From: Metalysinibacillus jejuensis
GTDB lineage: Bacteria; Bacillota; Bacilli; Bacillales_A; Planococcaceae
Direction: 5' to 3'
Length of the DNA stretch: 64,000 bases
Assembly (NCBI RefSeq): GCF_003057615.1
Contig: NZ_QAFW01000011.1
Location: forward strand, 1 to 64,000
Position 1 is the first letter of the stretch; each line of letters opens with the position of its first letter. The position numbers and the translations under genes are program-made. The notes under the pieces are model-generated. The model did not search any database, was not told where the DNA came from, and was given only the letters and a program-made list of their open reading frames with translations. Below, one piece after another: positions 17,273 through 28,437 of the stretch.

Positions 17273-18360
17273 TGAACATCCCCCTTTAATAAAGCGCGTA
17301 AAATTCGATCAATTTCTTCACACTCTTCAAGCGTCACTTCTTTTACTGTCGGTTGACCAACCGCTTCTAGTACGACAAATTGAAGTTGTCCATAAGCTAC
17401 TTTTTTATCTTTCATTAAATAGCTCGCTAACGTGCTAAAAGTGTAGTCAAATACAGCTGTTAAAGGATAATTATTGCGCACTAAATAAGCGAGTAGTGCT
17501 GTCGTGGCCTCACGTGTAATAGTACCGTAACGTTCGCTTAAAAGAAGGGTAAAGAGTAAGCCAATCATGACAGCTTCACCATGCGCAATTTTACCGTAAC
17601 CAGCTGCCGCTTCAATTGCATGCCCATACGTATGGCCTAAATTTAAATATTTACGTACAGATTGTTCGGTTTCATCTTGAGAAACGATTGCAGCTTTTAC
17701 TTCGATACCTTTTTGTAAATCACTAGCAAGTTGCGCTGTCGTCATCGTTTGTTGATCGCGTACTAGCAGTTCTGTAAGCCATGCTTCATCTGATAAATAC
17801 GCATGTTTAACTACCTCTGCCATACCAGAGCGAATTTCTCTAACAGGTAAGCTATTTAACACTGCTAGATCATAAATTACGCCTTGTGGCTGATAAAAAG
17901 CACCGATCATATTTTTACCTAACGGATGATTGATTGCTGTTTTACCGCCTACTGCACTATCATGAGCTAAAATTGTAGTAGGTACTTGTATAAACGGGAT
18001 GCCGCGCATATACGTCGCAGCAATAAAGCCTGTAGCATCGCCTACTGCTCCACCGCCAAAAGCGATAGCTAATGTTTTGCGGGACGCACCTAATTCAAGT
18101 AAAAAACTTTGTGCAGCAAAATATTGCTCAAATGTTTTACTCGCTTCACCGCCAGGAAAAATAAATAATTCATACGCATAAGCAAAGTTTTCTGTAAAAT
18201 AGGCTTGTTGTGCTTGCCATACTGCTTCATCAGTAAAGACAACAATTTTATCTGCCTTCTCTAGCTCCTTAGAAAATGTTGTCATTGCTTCTTTAAGAAT
18301 GCCTTGCCCGATAACAACATCATAGCTATGCGATGCGGCCGAAACCTTTACATGCTTCAT
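17269..18360 (-). CDS. aroB: 3-dehydroquinate synthase
   Basis: Cyclises DAHP to 3-dehydroquinate, using NAD and a divalent metal. The NAD loop GGGAVGDATGFIAATYMRG is near residues 105-123, and the metal-site segments are HDSAVGGKTAINHPLGKN, the conserved Glu in SGMAEVVKHA, and the His residues in NLGHTYGHAIE. 363 residues. It follows aroC with two bases between stop and start, and overlaps aroH by 4 bases. Confidence 0.96.
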   Translation of the reverse strand: MKHVKVSAASHSYDVVIGQGILKEAMTTFSKELEKADKIVVFTDEAVWQAQQAYFTENFAYAYELFIFPGGEASKTFEQYFAAQSFLLELGASRKTLAIAFGGGAVGDATGFIAATYMRGIPFIQVPTTILAHDSAVGGKTAINHPLGKNMIGAFYQPQGVIYDLAVLNSLPVREIRSGMAEVVKHAYLSDEAWLTELLVRDQQTMTTAQLASDLQKGIEVKAAIVSQDETEQSVRKYLNLGHTYGHAIEAAAGYGKIAHGEAVMIGLLFTLLLSERYGTITREATTALLAYLVRNNYPLTAVFDYTFSTLASYLMKDKKVAYGQLQFVVLEAVGQPTVKEVTLEECEEIDRILRALLKGDVQ

Positions 18361-18362
18361 AA

Positions 18363-19550
18363 TTAAAACTCCTTCGTGTACTGGCGATGCGCCGTAATTT
18401 GCGCTTGTAATTGAGGCAATTGATCACCGTGGAACTGATCTAAAATTGCGCTTGCAATTTCCCAGGCAATAACGTGTTCTGCCACTACAGAAGCAGCAGG
18501 GACTGCGCTACTATCAGAGCGTTCAATACTCGCTTCAAACGCTTCTTTCGTTTCGATATCCACACTTTGTAGTGGTTTATACAATGTTGGGATTGGCTTC
18601 ATTACACCACGCACTACGATTGGCATACCTGTTGACATACCGCCCTCTAAACCGCCTAAACGATTCGTTGTGCGCGTATAACCGTGCTCTTCATCCCAAA
18701 CGATCTCATCATGTACTTGTGAACCTTTAAGTCGTGCCATTTCAAATCCTTCACCAAATTCGACACCTTTAAAGGCATTAATGCTTAACATAGCAGCGGC
18801 TAATTTCGCGTCTAGCTTGCGGTCGTAGTGAACGTACGAGCCTACTCCTGCAGGCATACCTTCGACGATGACTTCTACTACGCCCCCAATTGTATCGCCA
18901 GCTTCTTTCGTTGCATCAATCATTTCTACCATTTTTTTAGATGCTTCTGGATCTAAACAGTAGCACGGGTCATTTTCTACAATTTCACGAATTTCAGCGA
19001 CTGTTTTACCCGCTGCTAACGTAGTATCTGCACGCACACCACCAATTTCAATAACGTGTGCAATAATATGAATATCTAGTTCTGCTAATAATAGCTTAGC
19101 AATAGCGCCTACTGCCACACGTACCGTTGTTTCACGTGCAGAAGAGCGCTCTAATACGTTGCGTAAATCACGGTGACCATACTTCATACCACCTACTAAA
19201 TCAGCATGTCCTGGTCGTGGACGTGAAATTTGACGCTTAATATCTTCCGGATTAACGCCCTCTTCAAGTGGCTCAACACCCATGATCTTAGTCCAGTGTT
19301 TCCAGTCATCATTTTTAACTACAAGCGCTAGCGGTGAACCCAGTGTTTTACCGTGTCGTACGCCACCTACAATATCTGCTGTATCCGTCTCAATTTGCAT
19401 GCGGCGCCCTCGTCCGTGCCCTCCTTGACGACGTTTTAAATCATGATTAATTTTTTCAATTGATATTGGTAATAATGAAGGTAACCCTTCAATAATAGTT
19501 GTTAATTGAGGTCCATGAGACTCTCCTGCTGTTAAGTAACGCATGTGCAC
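18363..19550 (-). CDS. aroC: chorismate synthase
   Basis: Eliminates phosphate from EPSP to give chorismate, using reduced FMN. The N-terminal segment [14 protein letters not shown], the [12 protein letters not shown] segment and [13 protein letters not shown] are diagnostic. The start [11 protein letters not shown] could also be the second Met, with no change in function. 395 residues. It is the first gene of the aromatic operon (aroF in B. subtilis naming). A candidate extended -10 element, TGTTATAGT on the minus strand near 19586-19594, lies about 35 bases upstream. Confidence 0.95.
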   Translation of the reverse strand: MHMRYLTAGESHGPQLTTIIEGLPSLLPISIEKINHDLKRRQGGHGRGRRMQIETDTADIVGGVRHGKTLGSPLALVVKNDDWKHWTKIMGVEPLEEGVNPEDIKRQISRPRPGHADLVGGMKYGHRDLRNVLERSSARETTVRVAVGAIAKLLLAELDIHIIAHVIEIGGVRADTTLAAGKTVAEIREIVENDPCYCLDPEASKKMVEMIDATKEAGDTIGGVVEVIVEGMPAGVGSYVHYDRKLDAKLAAAMLSINAFKGVEFGEGFEMARLKGSQVHDEIVWDEEHGYTRTTNRLGGLEGGMSTGMPIVVRGVMKPIPTLYKPLQSVDIETKEAFEASIERSDSSAVPAASVVAEHVIAWEIASAILDQFHGDQLPQLQAQITAHRQYTKEF

Positions 19551-19673
19551 TTTCTCCCTTCAACTCACTAAAGTATATGTCTTCCACTATAACATAATTT
19601 TTTTCAAAAAACAGCGCTAAATTCTTAATTGTTTGACACAAAGAAAAATTCGAATACTCACGCAATTTATGTT

Positions 19674-19710
19674 AAAAAAGTGCGCTCCGCCCCTTAAGCG
19701 ATTAGCGCAC
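19674..19710 (-). terminator. terminator after cheR
   Basis: GTGCGCT pairs with AGCGCAC around a 17-base loop that can pair further, followed by six T on the minus strand. It separates cheR from the aro operon. Confidence 0.85.
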
Positions 19711-19716
19711 TCTACC

Positions 19717-21023
<1,307 letters not shown>

Positions 21024-21111
21024 GTTGTATACAACTCCTTTAGTTTATCTCAGAAGGCTTTCACCTACCGATAAATAGTATCAAACTATCGCCTATAGTT
21101 CAACATATATA

Positions 21112-22089
21112 TTAAAACTTGCGTTTGCCCATAAATAAAGCAATATCGCGCAACTTCTTTTTCGTTGGATGTTTAGGTAATTGTTCAATTTCATTTAATG
21201 CTTTTTGTAAATATTTATCGCTTACTTTTTTCGCTTCTTCAATCGCAGGTGAACGACGTAGCGCACTAAGCATCGCTTGACGCTCTTCCTCACTTAACGT
21301 GTGCGTAGCAATAACTTTGTCAATATAAGGTTTGACACTTGGGTCATCTTGCGCTAACAAAATAGGCAGGGTAATGTTACCTTGCAGTAAGTCACTGCCC
21401 GCTGGTTTACCTAACGCCTCATCTGTTGCCATAATGTCTAAAATGTCATCAATGATTTGGAAGCTCATACCGACAAAATAGCCAAAGCGACGTAAATGAC
21501 GCACATCTTTATCATTAACTCCTGCTGCTACTGCACCTAACTCACAACTTGATGAAATCAAGAGCGCTGTTTTACGTTTAATGCGACGGAAATAGTCAGT
21601 TAAGCTTTGATCTAGTCTAAATTTATCTTCAATTTGAATCACTTCACCATTACAAATTTCCACCATCGTATGCGCTAATATTTGATGCACCCGTGGATTA
21701 TTTAACGTTGTAATGTACGCTAAAGCGCGCGCAAAAATAAAGTCGCCCACATACATCGCTACTTTATTATTCCACTGGGCTTTAACGGTCTGCCTTCCTC
21801 TTCTCATATCAGAGTCATCGATCACATCATCATGAACGAGTGACGCCATATGTATTAGCTCAAGTGGCACGGCAACATTTTTAATTTCTGTAATAGCATA
21901 ATTGCCAAATTTAGCACCTAATAATACAAAAATTGGACGAATGCGCTTACCACCTGCTTGTAATAAATGGATAGAAGCATCGTTTAGCAAGTGTGAAGAC
22001 GAGTTTAACGCTTGTTCTAACTCTTTTTCTATAACATCTAAGTCTGATTTCAAATCAGCGTAGAGTAACTTCAACTTCAACTTTTCCAC
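21112..22089 (-). CDS. hepT: heptaprenyl diphosphate synthase component II
   Basis: Catalytic subunit of the two-part enzyme that builds the C35 side chain of menaquinone-7 from FPP and IPP. The first Asp-rich motif DDVIDDSDMRRG and the second, DDILD, bind magnesium and substrate; GGKRIRP near residue 45 is also conserved. The start is GTG 22089, reading as MEKLKLKLLYADLK (325 residues), with AAGGA eight bases upstream; a longer frame runs back into menG and is not credible. It works with HepS, two genes upstream. Confidence 0.93.
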   Translation of the reverse strand: MEKLKLKLLYADLKSDLDVIEKELEQALNSSSHLLNDASIHLLQAGGKRIRPIFVLLGAKFGNYAITEIKNVAVPLELIHMASLVHDDVIDDSDMRRGRQTVKAQWNNKVAMYVGDFIFARALAYITTLNNPRVHQILAHTMVEICNGEVIQIEDKFRLDQSLTDYFRRIKRKTALLISSSCELGAVAAGVNDKDVRHLRRFGYFVGMSFQIIDDILDIMATDEALGKPAGSDLLQGNITLPILLAQDDPSVKPYIDKVIATHTLSEEERQAMLSALRRSPAIEEAKKVSDKYLQKALNEIEQLPKHPTKKKLRDIALFMGKRKF

Positions 22090-22108
22090 GTAAAAAATCC
22101 TTCCTCCA

Positions 22109-22813
22109 TTAGTTTTTAGGTTTATAACCGAAGTGCCCTGCTGCTGCACCACCACTATATGGCTTATATTCAATGCGTTCAAAACCAGTCGTTGCAAACA
22201 TACGTGCAAGTTGCTTCATTCCAGGGAAATCATTTGCGGATTCCTGTAACCATGAATATTCATCATAGCTTTTCGCAAATACTTTACCAAACGCTGGCAT
22301 AATATATTTAAAATACAAACGAAATGCTTGACGATAGCCTGGCATCTCTGGTTGCGACGTTTCAAGACATACTACTAGCCCACCTGGCTTTACTACGCGA
22401 TACATTTCGCTAAGTGTTTGCATATAGTCTGGCACATTACGCAACCCAAAACCAATCGTTACATAATCAAATGTATTGTCTTCAAAAGGTAAAGCCATTG
22501 CATTACCTTGCATCAATGTAATTTGTGGGTACGGCACTACTTTATCGCGCCCTACACTTAACATATTTTCACTAAAATCTAACCCTGTCACGTCTCCTGT
22601 AGGGCCAGTAGCCTCTGCTAAAGCAATTGTCCAGTCAGCTGTGCCACAGCAAACGTCTAACACCTTAGCCCCTTTTTCAACTTGCATACGCTTCATCACA
22701 TCTTTGCGCCACAGCACATGCATTTTAAAGCTGATTACGCTATTCATCGTATCATAATTACCTGAGATGCTCTCAAACACCTCATGTACACGTTGTTCTT
22801 TTGTTTTTGCCAT
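22109..22813 (-). CDS. menG: demethylmenaquinone methyltransferase
   Basis: Methylates demethylmenaquinone with S-adenosylmethionine, the final step to menaquinone. The SAM loop [18 protein letters not shown] is at residues 48-65, and the MenG/UbiE signatures [10 protein letters not shown] and [10 protein letters not shown] are present. 234 residues. It lies between hepS (5-base gap) and hepT (19-base gap), an order kept across Bacillus. The product feeds the menaquinol reductase encoded by qcrABC. Confidence 0.96.
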   Translation of the reverse strand: MAKTKEQRVHEVFESISGNYDTMNSVISFKMHVLWRKDVMKRMQVEKGAKVLDVCCGTADWTIALAEATGPTGDVTGLDFSENMLSVGRDKVVPYPQITLMQGNAMALPFEDNTFDYVTIGFGLRNVPDYMQTLSEMYRVVKPGGLVVCLETSQPEMPGYRQAFRLYFKYIMPAFGKVFAKSYDEYSWLQESANDFPGMKQLARMFATTGFERIEYKPYSGGAAAGHFGYKPKN

Positions 22814-22818
22814 TATCG

Positions 22819-23544
22819 TTATGCCTCACTTTTTTTCATACCCCATTCAACAATTAATGCTTTTACTGAAGGAAGTAAAAAGTCTGCTTCTTCAATCATT
22901 GTATGCATCTCTTGTTCTAAGGTAGCGATTTGTTCAGCTATAATTGCTAACGTTTCAGTTGGCGTAGCTAAGCGCTCACTTAAGCGCGATAATTGTTGTT
23001 GTTCTTCATATAAGCGAACTAATAGCAGCCCTTGCTCAGCAATGGGTATATACGCTGCAAATTGCTCGCACGTAAAATAGCTGCTAATGAGTACACTCTC
23101 CATTTGTTGCAGTGTCATTAACCATTGCTCGACAGTTAATGGATCAGTTTCGTAAGCTTTTGCTTTTTGCTCACAGCGCACAATAATTGCTTGCGATAAC
23201 GCTTGTATAAGTGCGATATCATGTGAAGCTGCTAATAATTGATAGTAGCGTCCGCTATAATAATCACCTGCTAAGACAATAAGCTGTTGCTCTTTTGAAA
23301 TCGTAGCTTGCTCTTCAATTAAATCATGCGCTGCGAGCGCTGCATGTACGACACCTAAGACGACCGCATTAGCCTCGTGCGCCTCCGTTGCCTCTTTATT
23401 GAAAAAGGGTAAGAGCGCGTAAAACATACGCGTATCATCGACGATTGGTGCTCCGGTAAACTGTTGTAAAGTTCTATGACGAACATGCTTAAAAACAGCT
23501 TCTTTAAATCGTTGTAATTCATTTTGAGCGTCTGTTACATTCAT
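22819..23544 (-). CDS. hepS: heptaprenyl diphosphate synthase component I
   Basis: Small regulatory subunit that pairs with HepT to fix the product chain length at C35. It lacks the Asp-rich motifs of the catalytic partner. Family features are the N-terminal [20 protein letters not shown] and the alpha-helical body with [14 protein letters not shown] and [14 protein letters not shown]. 241 residues, similar to the B. subtilis subunit. It precedes menG and hepT in one operon. Confidence 0.92.
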   Translation of the reverse strand: MNVTDAQNELQRFKEAVFKHVRHRTLQQFTGAPIVDDTRMFYALLPFFNKEATEAHEANAVVLGVVHAALAAHDLIEEQATISKEQQLIVLAGDYYSGRYYQLLAASHDIALIQALSQAIIVRCEQKAKAYETDPLTVEQWLMTLQQMESVLISSYFTCEQFAAYIPIAEQGLLLVRLYEEQQQLSRLSERLATPTETLAIIAEQIATLEQEMHTMIEEADFLLPSVKALIVEWGMKKSEA

Positions 23545-23577
23545 AGCCCTTGCTCCATTTCACTAGTTAATCCATCT

Positions 23578-23799
23578 CTATTTACGAGATTCACTTATTA
23601 TTATACCGTGTGCGGTGTGTATTGATGCCTTGCCTCGCACCTTCATTGCCGAAGTGTGCTCAGTAAACTGCGCAATCATCACTTCACCTTTATCTAACTT
23701 TTCAGAGTGATGAAACTTTGTATCTGTACCGCGCGTTAACCCGATTAGTTGTACGCCATCCTCTTGTGCTTCAATTACAATATAGTCTGTTTGTGCCAT
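23578..23799 (-). CDS. mtrB: trp RNA-binding attenuation protein (TRAP)
   Basis: Forms an 11-subunit ring that binds tryptophan and then wraps RNA bearing (G/U)AG repeats to control trp genes. The sequence [20 protein letters not shown] and the RNA-contact segment [18 protein letters not shown] match TRAP, as does the [10 protein letters not shown] segment. 73 residues, normal. It lies between folE and hepS as in B. subtilis. The classical trp operon target is not in its usual place (between aroH and hisC). Confidence 0.95.
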   Translation of the reverse strand: MAQTDYIVIEAQEDGVQLIGLTRGTDTKFHHSEKLDKGEVMIAQFTEHTSAMKVRGKASIHTAHGIIISESRK

Positions 23800-23875
23800 C
23801 TTTACACATCCTTTTTCGCCTCGCTAGATGTAGGCAGATTTCTTTGTCCATCATATCATAAATATGCAATTGATA

Positions 23876-24445
23876 TTAAGACATTTGGATAAATGATACG
23901 ACTTCACGGCGCAATACTTCATCCTGTTCATAAACCCCACGTGCTACCGAGGTAACCGTCTTAGCACCAGGCTTTTTAAGCCCGCGCATTGTCATGCACA
24001 TATGCTCAGCCTCAATAATAACATATACCCCTTTTGCACCAAGTGTTTCCATAATTACATCCGCTACTGAAGACGTAATGCGCTCTTGTAATTGCGGACG
24101 TCGTGCAATAGTTTCAACAGCGCGGCCTAATTTACTTAAGCCAGCTACTACACCATCTTGTGGGATATAAGCTACATGTGCTTTACCGTAAAATGGTACG
24201 AGGTGATGCTCACACATTGAATAAAAAGGAATATCTTTTACTAATACGAGTTCTTCGTGATTTTCATGAAATACCGTTTGGAAATAGTCACGTGCATCTT
24301 CATGTAAACCACTGAACATTTCTGCGTACATTTTAGCTACGCGTTTTGGTGTATCTAATAAGCCTTCACGATTTACATCTTCGCCTACAGCTTCTAATAT
24401 CATTTTTACTGCTTCTTCAATTTTAGGTAAGTCTACCTTTGACAT
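23876..24445 (-). CDS. folE: GTP cyclohydrolase I
   Basis: Opens GTP to dihydroneopterin triphosphate, the first step of folate synthesis. Zinc ligands are visible in [13 protein letters not shown], with the third Cys in [11 protein letters not shown]. The C-terminal [11 protein letters not shown] is conserved. 189 residues, homodecameric family. It precedes mtrB (77-base gap), an arrangement known as mtrAB in B. subtilis. Confidence 0.96.
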   Translation of the reverse strand: MSKVDLPKIEEAVKMILEAVGEDVNREGLLDTPKRVAKMYAEMFSGLHEDARDYFQTVFHENHEELVLVKDIPFYSMCEHHLVPFYGKAHVAYIPQDGVVAGLSKLGRAVETIARRPQLQERITSSVADVIMETLGAKGVYVIIEAEHMCMTMRGLKKPGAKTVTSVARGVYEQDEVLRREVVSFIQMS

Positions 24446-24582
24446 ATCTGTTATCCTCCCACGTGTTAATACATTTAACCTTACATTAACACTACTTTAA
24501 TAATGCAATCCATTGTCCATTGTAGCACCCTTTGCGCTGTTATTAAACGAACCAAACTCGAATTTCTGTGAAATTTATGTAA

Positions 24583-24628
24583 GAAAAAAGTAGAGGCGAC
24601 CCAAAATAACATTTTAGGTCGCCTCTAT
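24583..24628 (-). terminator. terminator after hbs
   Basis: GAGGCGACC pairs with GGGTCGCCTC around a loop that itself pairs (AAAAT/ATTTT), followed by TACTTTTTT on the minus strand, 38 bases past the hbs stop. Its presence supports the exon 2 stretch as the real end of a functional gene. Confidence 0.88.
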
Positions 24629-24665
24629 GTAAAATACATTTTATTTTACAGCTTTAAATGATGCA

Positions 24666-24743
24666 TTAGTTTACCGCATCTTTAAGCGCTTTACCTGGTT
24701 TGAAAGCAGGTACTTTGCTTGCAGCAATTTCAATCTCAGCACC
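24666..24743 (-). CDS. hbs: HU DNA-binding protein, exon 2 (after the group II intron)
   Basis: Twenty-five codons that read [14 protein letters not shown] then [11 protein letters not shown] and a TAA stop, the exact C-terminal part of HU. It has no start or ribosome site of its own. It is in frame with exon 1 (27313-27507) if the intron 24744-27312 is removed. Too short for a normal ORF list. Confidence 0.9.
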   Translation of the reverse strand, partial: GAEIEIAASKVPAFKPGKALKDAVN

Positions 24744-24804
24744 ATCGAGTAAGAACCTCCCGCCTTGCTATGTTGCCATAGTAGGTTTGGTTGAACTTCT
24801 CCTA

Positions 24805-24838
24805 GAACCGTACGTGCAACTCTCGAAGCATACGGCTC
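24805..24838 (-). ncRNA. group II intron domain V (catalytic core)
   Basis: A 34-base hairpin read on the minus strand from GAGCCGTATG through CTTCGAGAG to GTACGGTTC, with the expected pairing of GAGCCGTA and the 3' TACGGTTC strands and a bulge near the middle. Domain V binds the catalytic magnesium ions of the self-splicing RNA. Confidence 0.92.
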
Positions 24839-24861
24839 ACCATCCGAACTACTTAGTCAGT

Positions 24862-26679
24862 TTACAATGACCCCGTGTGTATTTTCCAATGACAATCGGT
24901 GCATACAATTAGGGTTTTCCTATTTCGAGCTATCATTTCTTTCATCCAGTAACTCAATTTTGTCTTCTTTTTCAAGTTCTTGAGTTTATTTGTGTGGTGG
25001 ATATGAAATTCACCATCGATGTCGAAGCTCCCGCAAATTTCACATTCACACGCTGATAGCCTTCTTTCTAGTTCCGTACGTCCTCTATGTTTCATTAGGT
25101 TAAATACTTCATCAACGCTTTCATCGGTTTTTGTTGACGAGAATTTCTCTCGTGTTATAGGGCTGTTAAAGAATAACATTGTCTTTTTCCCTTTTTTGGT
25201 ATCATAGACTGTACCCCAATATTTCCCGATTCTTAGTGATTCCTTGATTTTACCTACTGAGGATTTCCGTTTTCTAGCCATAGTACCTAAGGTACTATAT
25301 TCAATAGCGTAAATTATCGTAGACATTTGCCTGTGAATATTTTTCGCTATCTTGAAATAGTTGTAAATACCTCTGATTTCACTATTTGCGATAGAGATTA
25401 ATTCCAAGTCAGACAGGTTAGTTAAACTGTAACGTGCTACCGGTTTCCAAGTACCGTCCTTTTTGAATGTTATAGCCCTAGCATCTTTGAGCCATTTTAC
25501 AGCATAATCGTGTGGCATATAGAATTCCAAATTACCGTTAGCTTTCCTCATACTTCCGTGACTGTAGCTGACTCTTTCGATTTTAGGTACTCTCTTTGTA
25601 ATTTCGAATCCTAAGAATTTTGCTCTGTCAGATACGTGTGTTACGAGTGTCTTTTCCTCTGAGAGTTCTAAGTCAAGTTCGTTTTTAAGGAATTCACCAA
25701 CTTTCCTTTTAATTCTTTCGGCATCTTCTTTAGACCCTATGATACCTATTAAAAAGTCGTCTGCATATCTAACGTATCTCAGTCTTTTGTATGATTCGTC
25801 TTCTGGGTCATAGTAAGGCATTTGAAGCATTTCTTTTTCAAGTGCTTTAATTTCTTTCAATGTTTCCTCATTTGGATTCTTTTTGTATTTCACTCTTCTC
25901 CGATGTAATTTCGCAGAAGTTCTACTATACGCAGGGTTGGTTTTTCTGTTTGGTGAACCTTTTTCAAAGCCATTTTGCAGATTCGCCATATATTTATCCA
26001 ATTCGTGCAGATAAATGTTAGCAAGAATAGGACTCATTATACCTCCTTGCGGAGTACCTGAATATGTTTTGTGATATACCCAATCCTCAATGTATCCACA
26101 TTTTAGGAATTTGTTTATCAATCTTAGGAATTTTTCATCCTTTATTCTCTTTTGTAATAACTTAATGAGAATATGCTGATTGATGTTATCAAAGCATCCT
26201 TTTATATCCCCTTCAACAAACCATTTTATACCTGTAAAGGTAACGTCAATATCGTTTATTGCAGTATGACAACTTCTATTAGGTCTAAATCCGTGCGAAG
26301 TGTTAAGAAATATTGGTTCATAAATTGCCTCTAGTATTAGCCTAATGACTTCTTGCACTAGTTTATCCTTAAAGTTTGGCATTCCTAACGGTCTTTTCTT
26401 ACCATTTTTCTTTGGAATGTAGACTCGGCGTAGTGGGGTAGGTTCATACGTTTCGTTGCGTATTTGGTCGATTATCTTTTCGATATCTTTGTTACTAAAT
26501 CCACTGATAGATGTACCATCACTGCCTTTAGTACCCGCCCCACTATTGGCGTATAGTTTTCCTATGGCTCTAAGATAGAAATCTTCATTGTAAAGGTTTC
26601 TAATGAGCCTGTCGAACCTGTAATTCTCATCTGTCGCTTGGGTGACTAAGTTGTTCAATACCACCTCAGAATTTCTCAT
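24862..26679 (-). CDS. ltrA: group II intron reverse transcriptase / maturase with HNH endonuclease
   Basis: Multifunctional intron protein of 605 residues that helps the intron RNA splice and copies it into new DNA sites. Reverse-transcriptase blocks include IPKKNGKKRPLGMP (88-101), SGTPQGGIMSP (207-217) and the catalytic YADDFLIG (305-312). A maturase X region lies near residues 400-480. The C-terminal zinc-bearing HNH domain has CEICG (546-550), HIHH (559-562) and CTDCH (593-597). All expected parts are intact, so the element is probably active. It is encoded in domain IV of the intron and is read from the hbs transcript or an internal promoter. Confidence 0.95.
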   Translation of the reverse strand: MRNSEVVLNNLVTQATDENYRFDRLIRNLYNEDFYLRAIGKLYANSGAGTKGSDGTSISGFSNKDIEKIIDQIRNETYEPTPLRRVYIPKKNGKKRPLGMPNFKDKLVQEVIRLILEAIYEPIFLNTSHGFRPNRSCHTAINDIDVTFTGIKWFVEGDIKGCFDNINQHILIKLLQKRIKDEKFLRLINKFLKCGYIEDWVYHKTYSGTPQGGIMSPILANIYLHELDKYMANLQNGFEKGSPNRKTNPAYSRTSAKLHRRRVKYKKNPNEETLKEIKALEKEMLQMPYYDPEDESYKRLRYVRYADDFLIGIIGSKEDAERIKRKVGEFLKNELDLELSEEKTLVTHVSDRAKFLGFEITKRVPKIERVSYSHGSMRKANGNLEFYMPHDYAVKWLKDARAITFKKDGTWKPVARYSLTNLSDLELISIANSEIRGIYNYFKIAKNIHRQMSTIIYAIEYSTLGTMARKRKSSVGKIKESLRIGKYWGTVYDTKKGKKTMLFFNSPITREKFSSTKTDESVDEVFNLMKHRGRTELERRLSACECEICGSFDIDGEFHIHHTNKLKNLKKKTKLSYWMKEMIARNRKTLIVCTDCHWKIHTGSL

Positions 26680-27312
26680 AGTGTCTCACACACTCCTTCT
26701 AAAGTTCGTATTAAACTCGCTCGAACTGTCCCCCTTCGCCACGTAGCAGGCTTTCCCTACCTCAGACTACTATGGGGACTCTGTTACCATATCAAGTTTT
26801 CATAGACCACACCTCTTGGTCTCCCTTGAGGTCATCTCTAATAGCTCCGTGAGGAGCGTCTTGACTTAGGTAATCCATCGTTATCCACTATGACTAGGAA
26901 TGTTGATTGTCGGATGGAACTTTCGCTCTTAGATTTTTATCAAATCCGTGTCTACTATATGAATAGACGAATCTCCGTCAAACAGGGTACGGAAATTCCT
27001 AGTAGAAAATGGGACTATATCTCATTAACCCATCTGCCAACCCAATGCCACCGAGCTATTCTTCACGCAGTATAGCATTCATCCTTATATCAACTTGGCG
27101 TTGGTTCTCAGTCGCAAGTTATGAGTCCTTGACTTGAACCTTTGTTCCGGCATACTGTTGTCCTTATATTGGGTTTCCCCTCAAAGTGAGCCGTTCGCCT
27201 ATGACCATCTATTACGTCATACGATTCCTTGCATCGTTTTCCTTAGCGGACGCGTACTTTCGTTACTTTCTTCTTATTAAGAAGCTAGTTGTGAAAGCAC
27301 TTCGATGCGTGC

Positions 27313-27507
27313 TGTTTGTGGGTTACGACCTTTACGAGCCGCACGTTCACGTACTTCGAAGTTACCAAAACCGATTAATTGCACTTTATCACCCTTTGCA
27401 AGAGTGTTTTGAATTGTATTGAAGACAGCGTCTACTGCTGAAGCAGCATCTTTCTTAGAAAGTTCTGTAGCTTCTGCAACAGCGTTTACTAGTTCTGTTT
27501 TATTCAC
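27313..27507 (-). CDS. hbs: HU DNA-binding protein, exon 1
   Basis: Codes for [18 protein letters not shown] up to GRNPQT, the first 65 residues of HU, a small dimeric nucleoid protein that bends and compacts DNA. The start is GTG 27507: GGGGAGGTG stands six bases upstream, whereas an earlier in-frame GTG at 27516 overlaps that ribosome site. Without splicing the frame continues into the intron as [11 protein letters not shown] and stops, losing the C-terminal part that closes the DNA-binding arm. Joined to exon 2 it gives 90 residues, the canonical size. Confidence 0.93.
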
Positions 27508-27649
27508 ACTATTCACCTCCCCTCAAAGGATATGCTTCTGTAGCATGTAAAAAGATTAACACATCGCAAACCGCGGTGCAACTGTATTCCTTAGTCATTT
27601 ACCCAAATCTACAGCAAATAATAGTATTTTGTTGATTTTTTAGAAAAAT

Positions 27650-28417
27650 TTAAGGCGTTTCTGTTGTTTCTTCAGTGTTTTCGCGCGCTTTAGCCTCTTC
27701 TTCTTGCTTCTTCCCAAACATCATCACAGGCTCGTTATTCTCATCGACCGTATAAGGAATAGAATAAGCAGGAACAATTGGTGAACGCTCAATTAATAAG
27801 TCACGAATATCATCACCAGGTTTTACGTCAGGTTGTTCTTCTCGCAAAATCTCAGCTAAGTCTAATGTGTAATCTACATATAAATTACCATCACCTGTCA
27901 TAAAGATCGGCAATTGATGATTGCTATAAGGGCTTTTTACAGTTAATGGTTCTTTAAAGCCTAACGCTTCATAATCAATATGATATGCTTTTGCATTAAT
28001 CGGTTCAGCAATTGGCATATAACGATTCATCGAGCGAATACGAATTTCACGAATGCGCTCTGGCATATTTAAATCCACTAATTTTACTTCCGCCGTATTT
28101 TCAGGATCCCAAATAATATATTGGTAAATACCACCTTTTTCATAAGCATTGCCTGGTGGCTCAGGCATATATTTTGGTACGAGACGTTCGAAATCAATTA
28201 AATATTTAATAAAAATATCCGTATCCATATCACGTGTTTTAATCGGTACTAAACCGCCCGTATCGTCACGAAACTGATCTACTGCACGCTGCACAGATGC
28301 AAGCTGATCAGCATACGGAATTTGATTTTGTGCTTTTTCGCTGTCAGGAAACATACAGCCTGCTAACATCATCGCAACTAACATCATCGTTAGCCCTAAA
28401 GCAAAGTGCTTTTTCAT
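27650..28417 (-). CDS. yphF: lipoprotein of the YphF family (DUF3939)
   Basis: The start is ATG 28417 (MKKHFALG), with GAGGTGG five bases upstream; an earlier in-frame start overlaps yphE. A lipoprotein signal with the lipobox LAGC puts the modified Cys at residue 21, so it would be anchored on the outer face of the membrane. The body of about 230 residues contains the segment SVQRAVDQFRDDTGGLVPIK, and the tail is rich in Glu and Thr. It resembles YphF, next to yphE and gpsA in B. subtilis. Role unknown. spoIVA normally lies between this gene and hbs but is absent. Confidence 0.8.
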   Translation of the reverse strand: MKKHFALGLTMMLVAMMLAGCMFPDSEKAQNQIPYADQLASVQRAVDQFRDDTGGLVPIKTRDMDTDIFIKYLIDFERLVPKYMPEPPGNAYEKGGIYQYIIWDPENTAEVKLVDLNMPERIREIRIRSMNRYMPIAEPINAKAYHIDYEALGFKEPLTVKSPYSNHQLPIFMTGDGNLYVDYTLDLAEILREEQPDVKPGDDIRDLLIERSPIVPAYSIPYTVDENNEPVMMFGKKQEEEAKARENTEETTETP

Positions 28418-28437
28418 TTTTCCACCTCTTTGACAAA

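Larger units (their letters stand above)
24744..27312 (-). mobile_element. group II intron inserted in hbs
   Basis: A 2569-base intron on the same strand as hbs. The 3' end carries domain V as a 34-base element at 24805-24838 (GAGCCGTATG ... GTACGGTTC), then a domain VI hairpin, and ends in AT. The 5' part holds EBS2 (27026-27032, TGGGTTA), complementary to exon bases 27319-27325, and EBS1 (26979-26984, TGTTTG, in the loop of a CCGT/ACGG stem), complementary to exon bases 27313-27318. These pairings place the 5' splice site directly after the Thr codon of NPQT. The first bases are GCACG rather than the usual GTGYG. It encodes an intact maturase. Confidence 0.92.

Noticed and set aside
19550-19716. 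TRAP-binding leader ahead of the aromatic operon
   Set aside because: No clear run of GAG/UAG triplets at 2-3-base spacing was seen in this stretch by eye.
22090-22209. N-terminal extension of hepT into menG
   Set aside because: It overlaps the end of menG by 100 bases and has no similarity to HepT; GTG 22089 fits the family start.
26890-27075. Open frame on the plus strand inside the intron
   Set aside because: It lies across the structured domain I RNA, including EBS1 and EBS2, on the opposite strand, with no ribosome site.
27277-27516. HU as a truncated pseudogene of 79 residues
   Set aside because: The missing C-terminus is present after the intron, in frame and followed by a good terminator, so it is a split gene rather than a decayed one.
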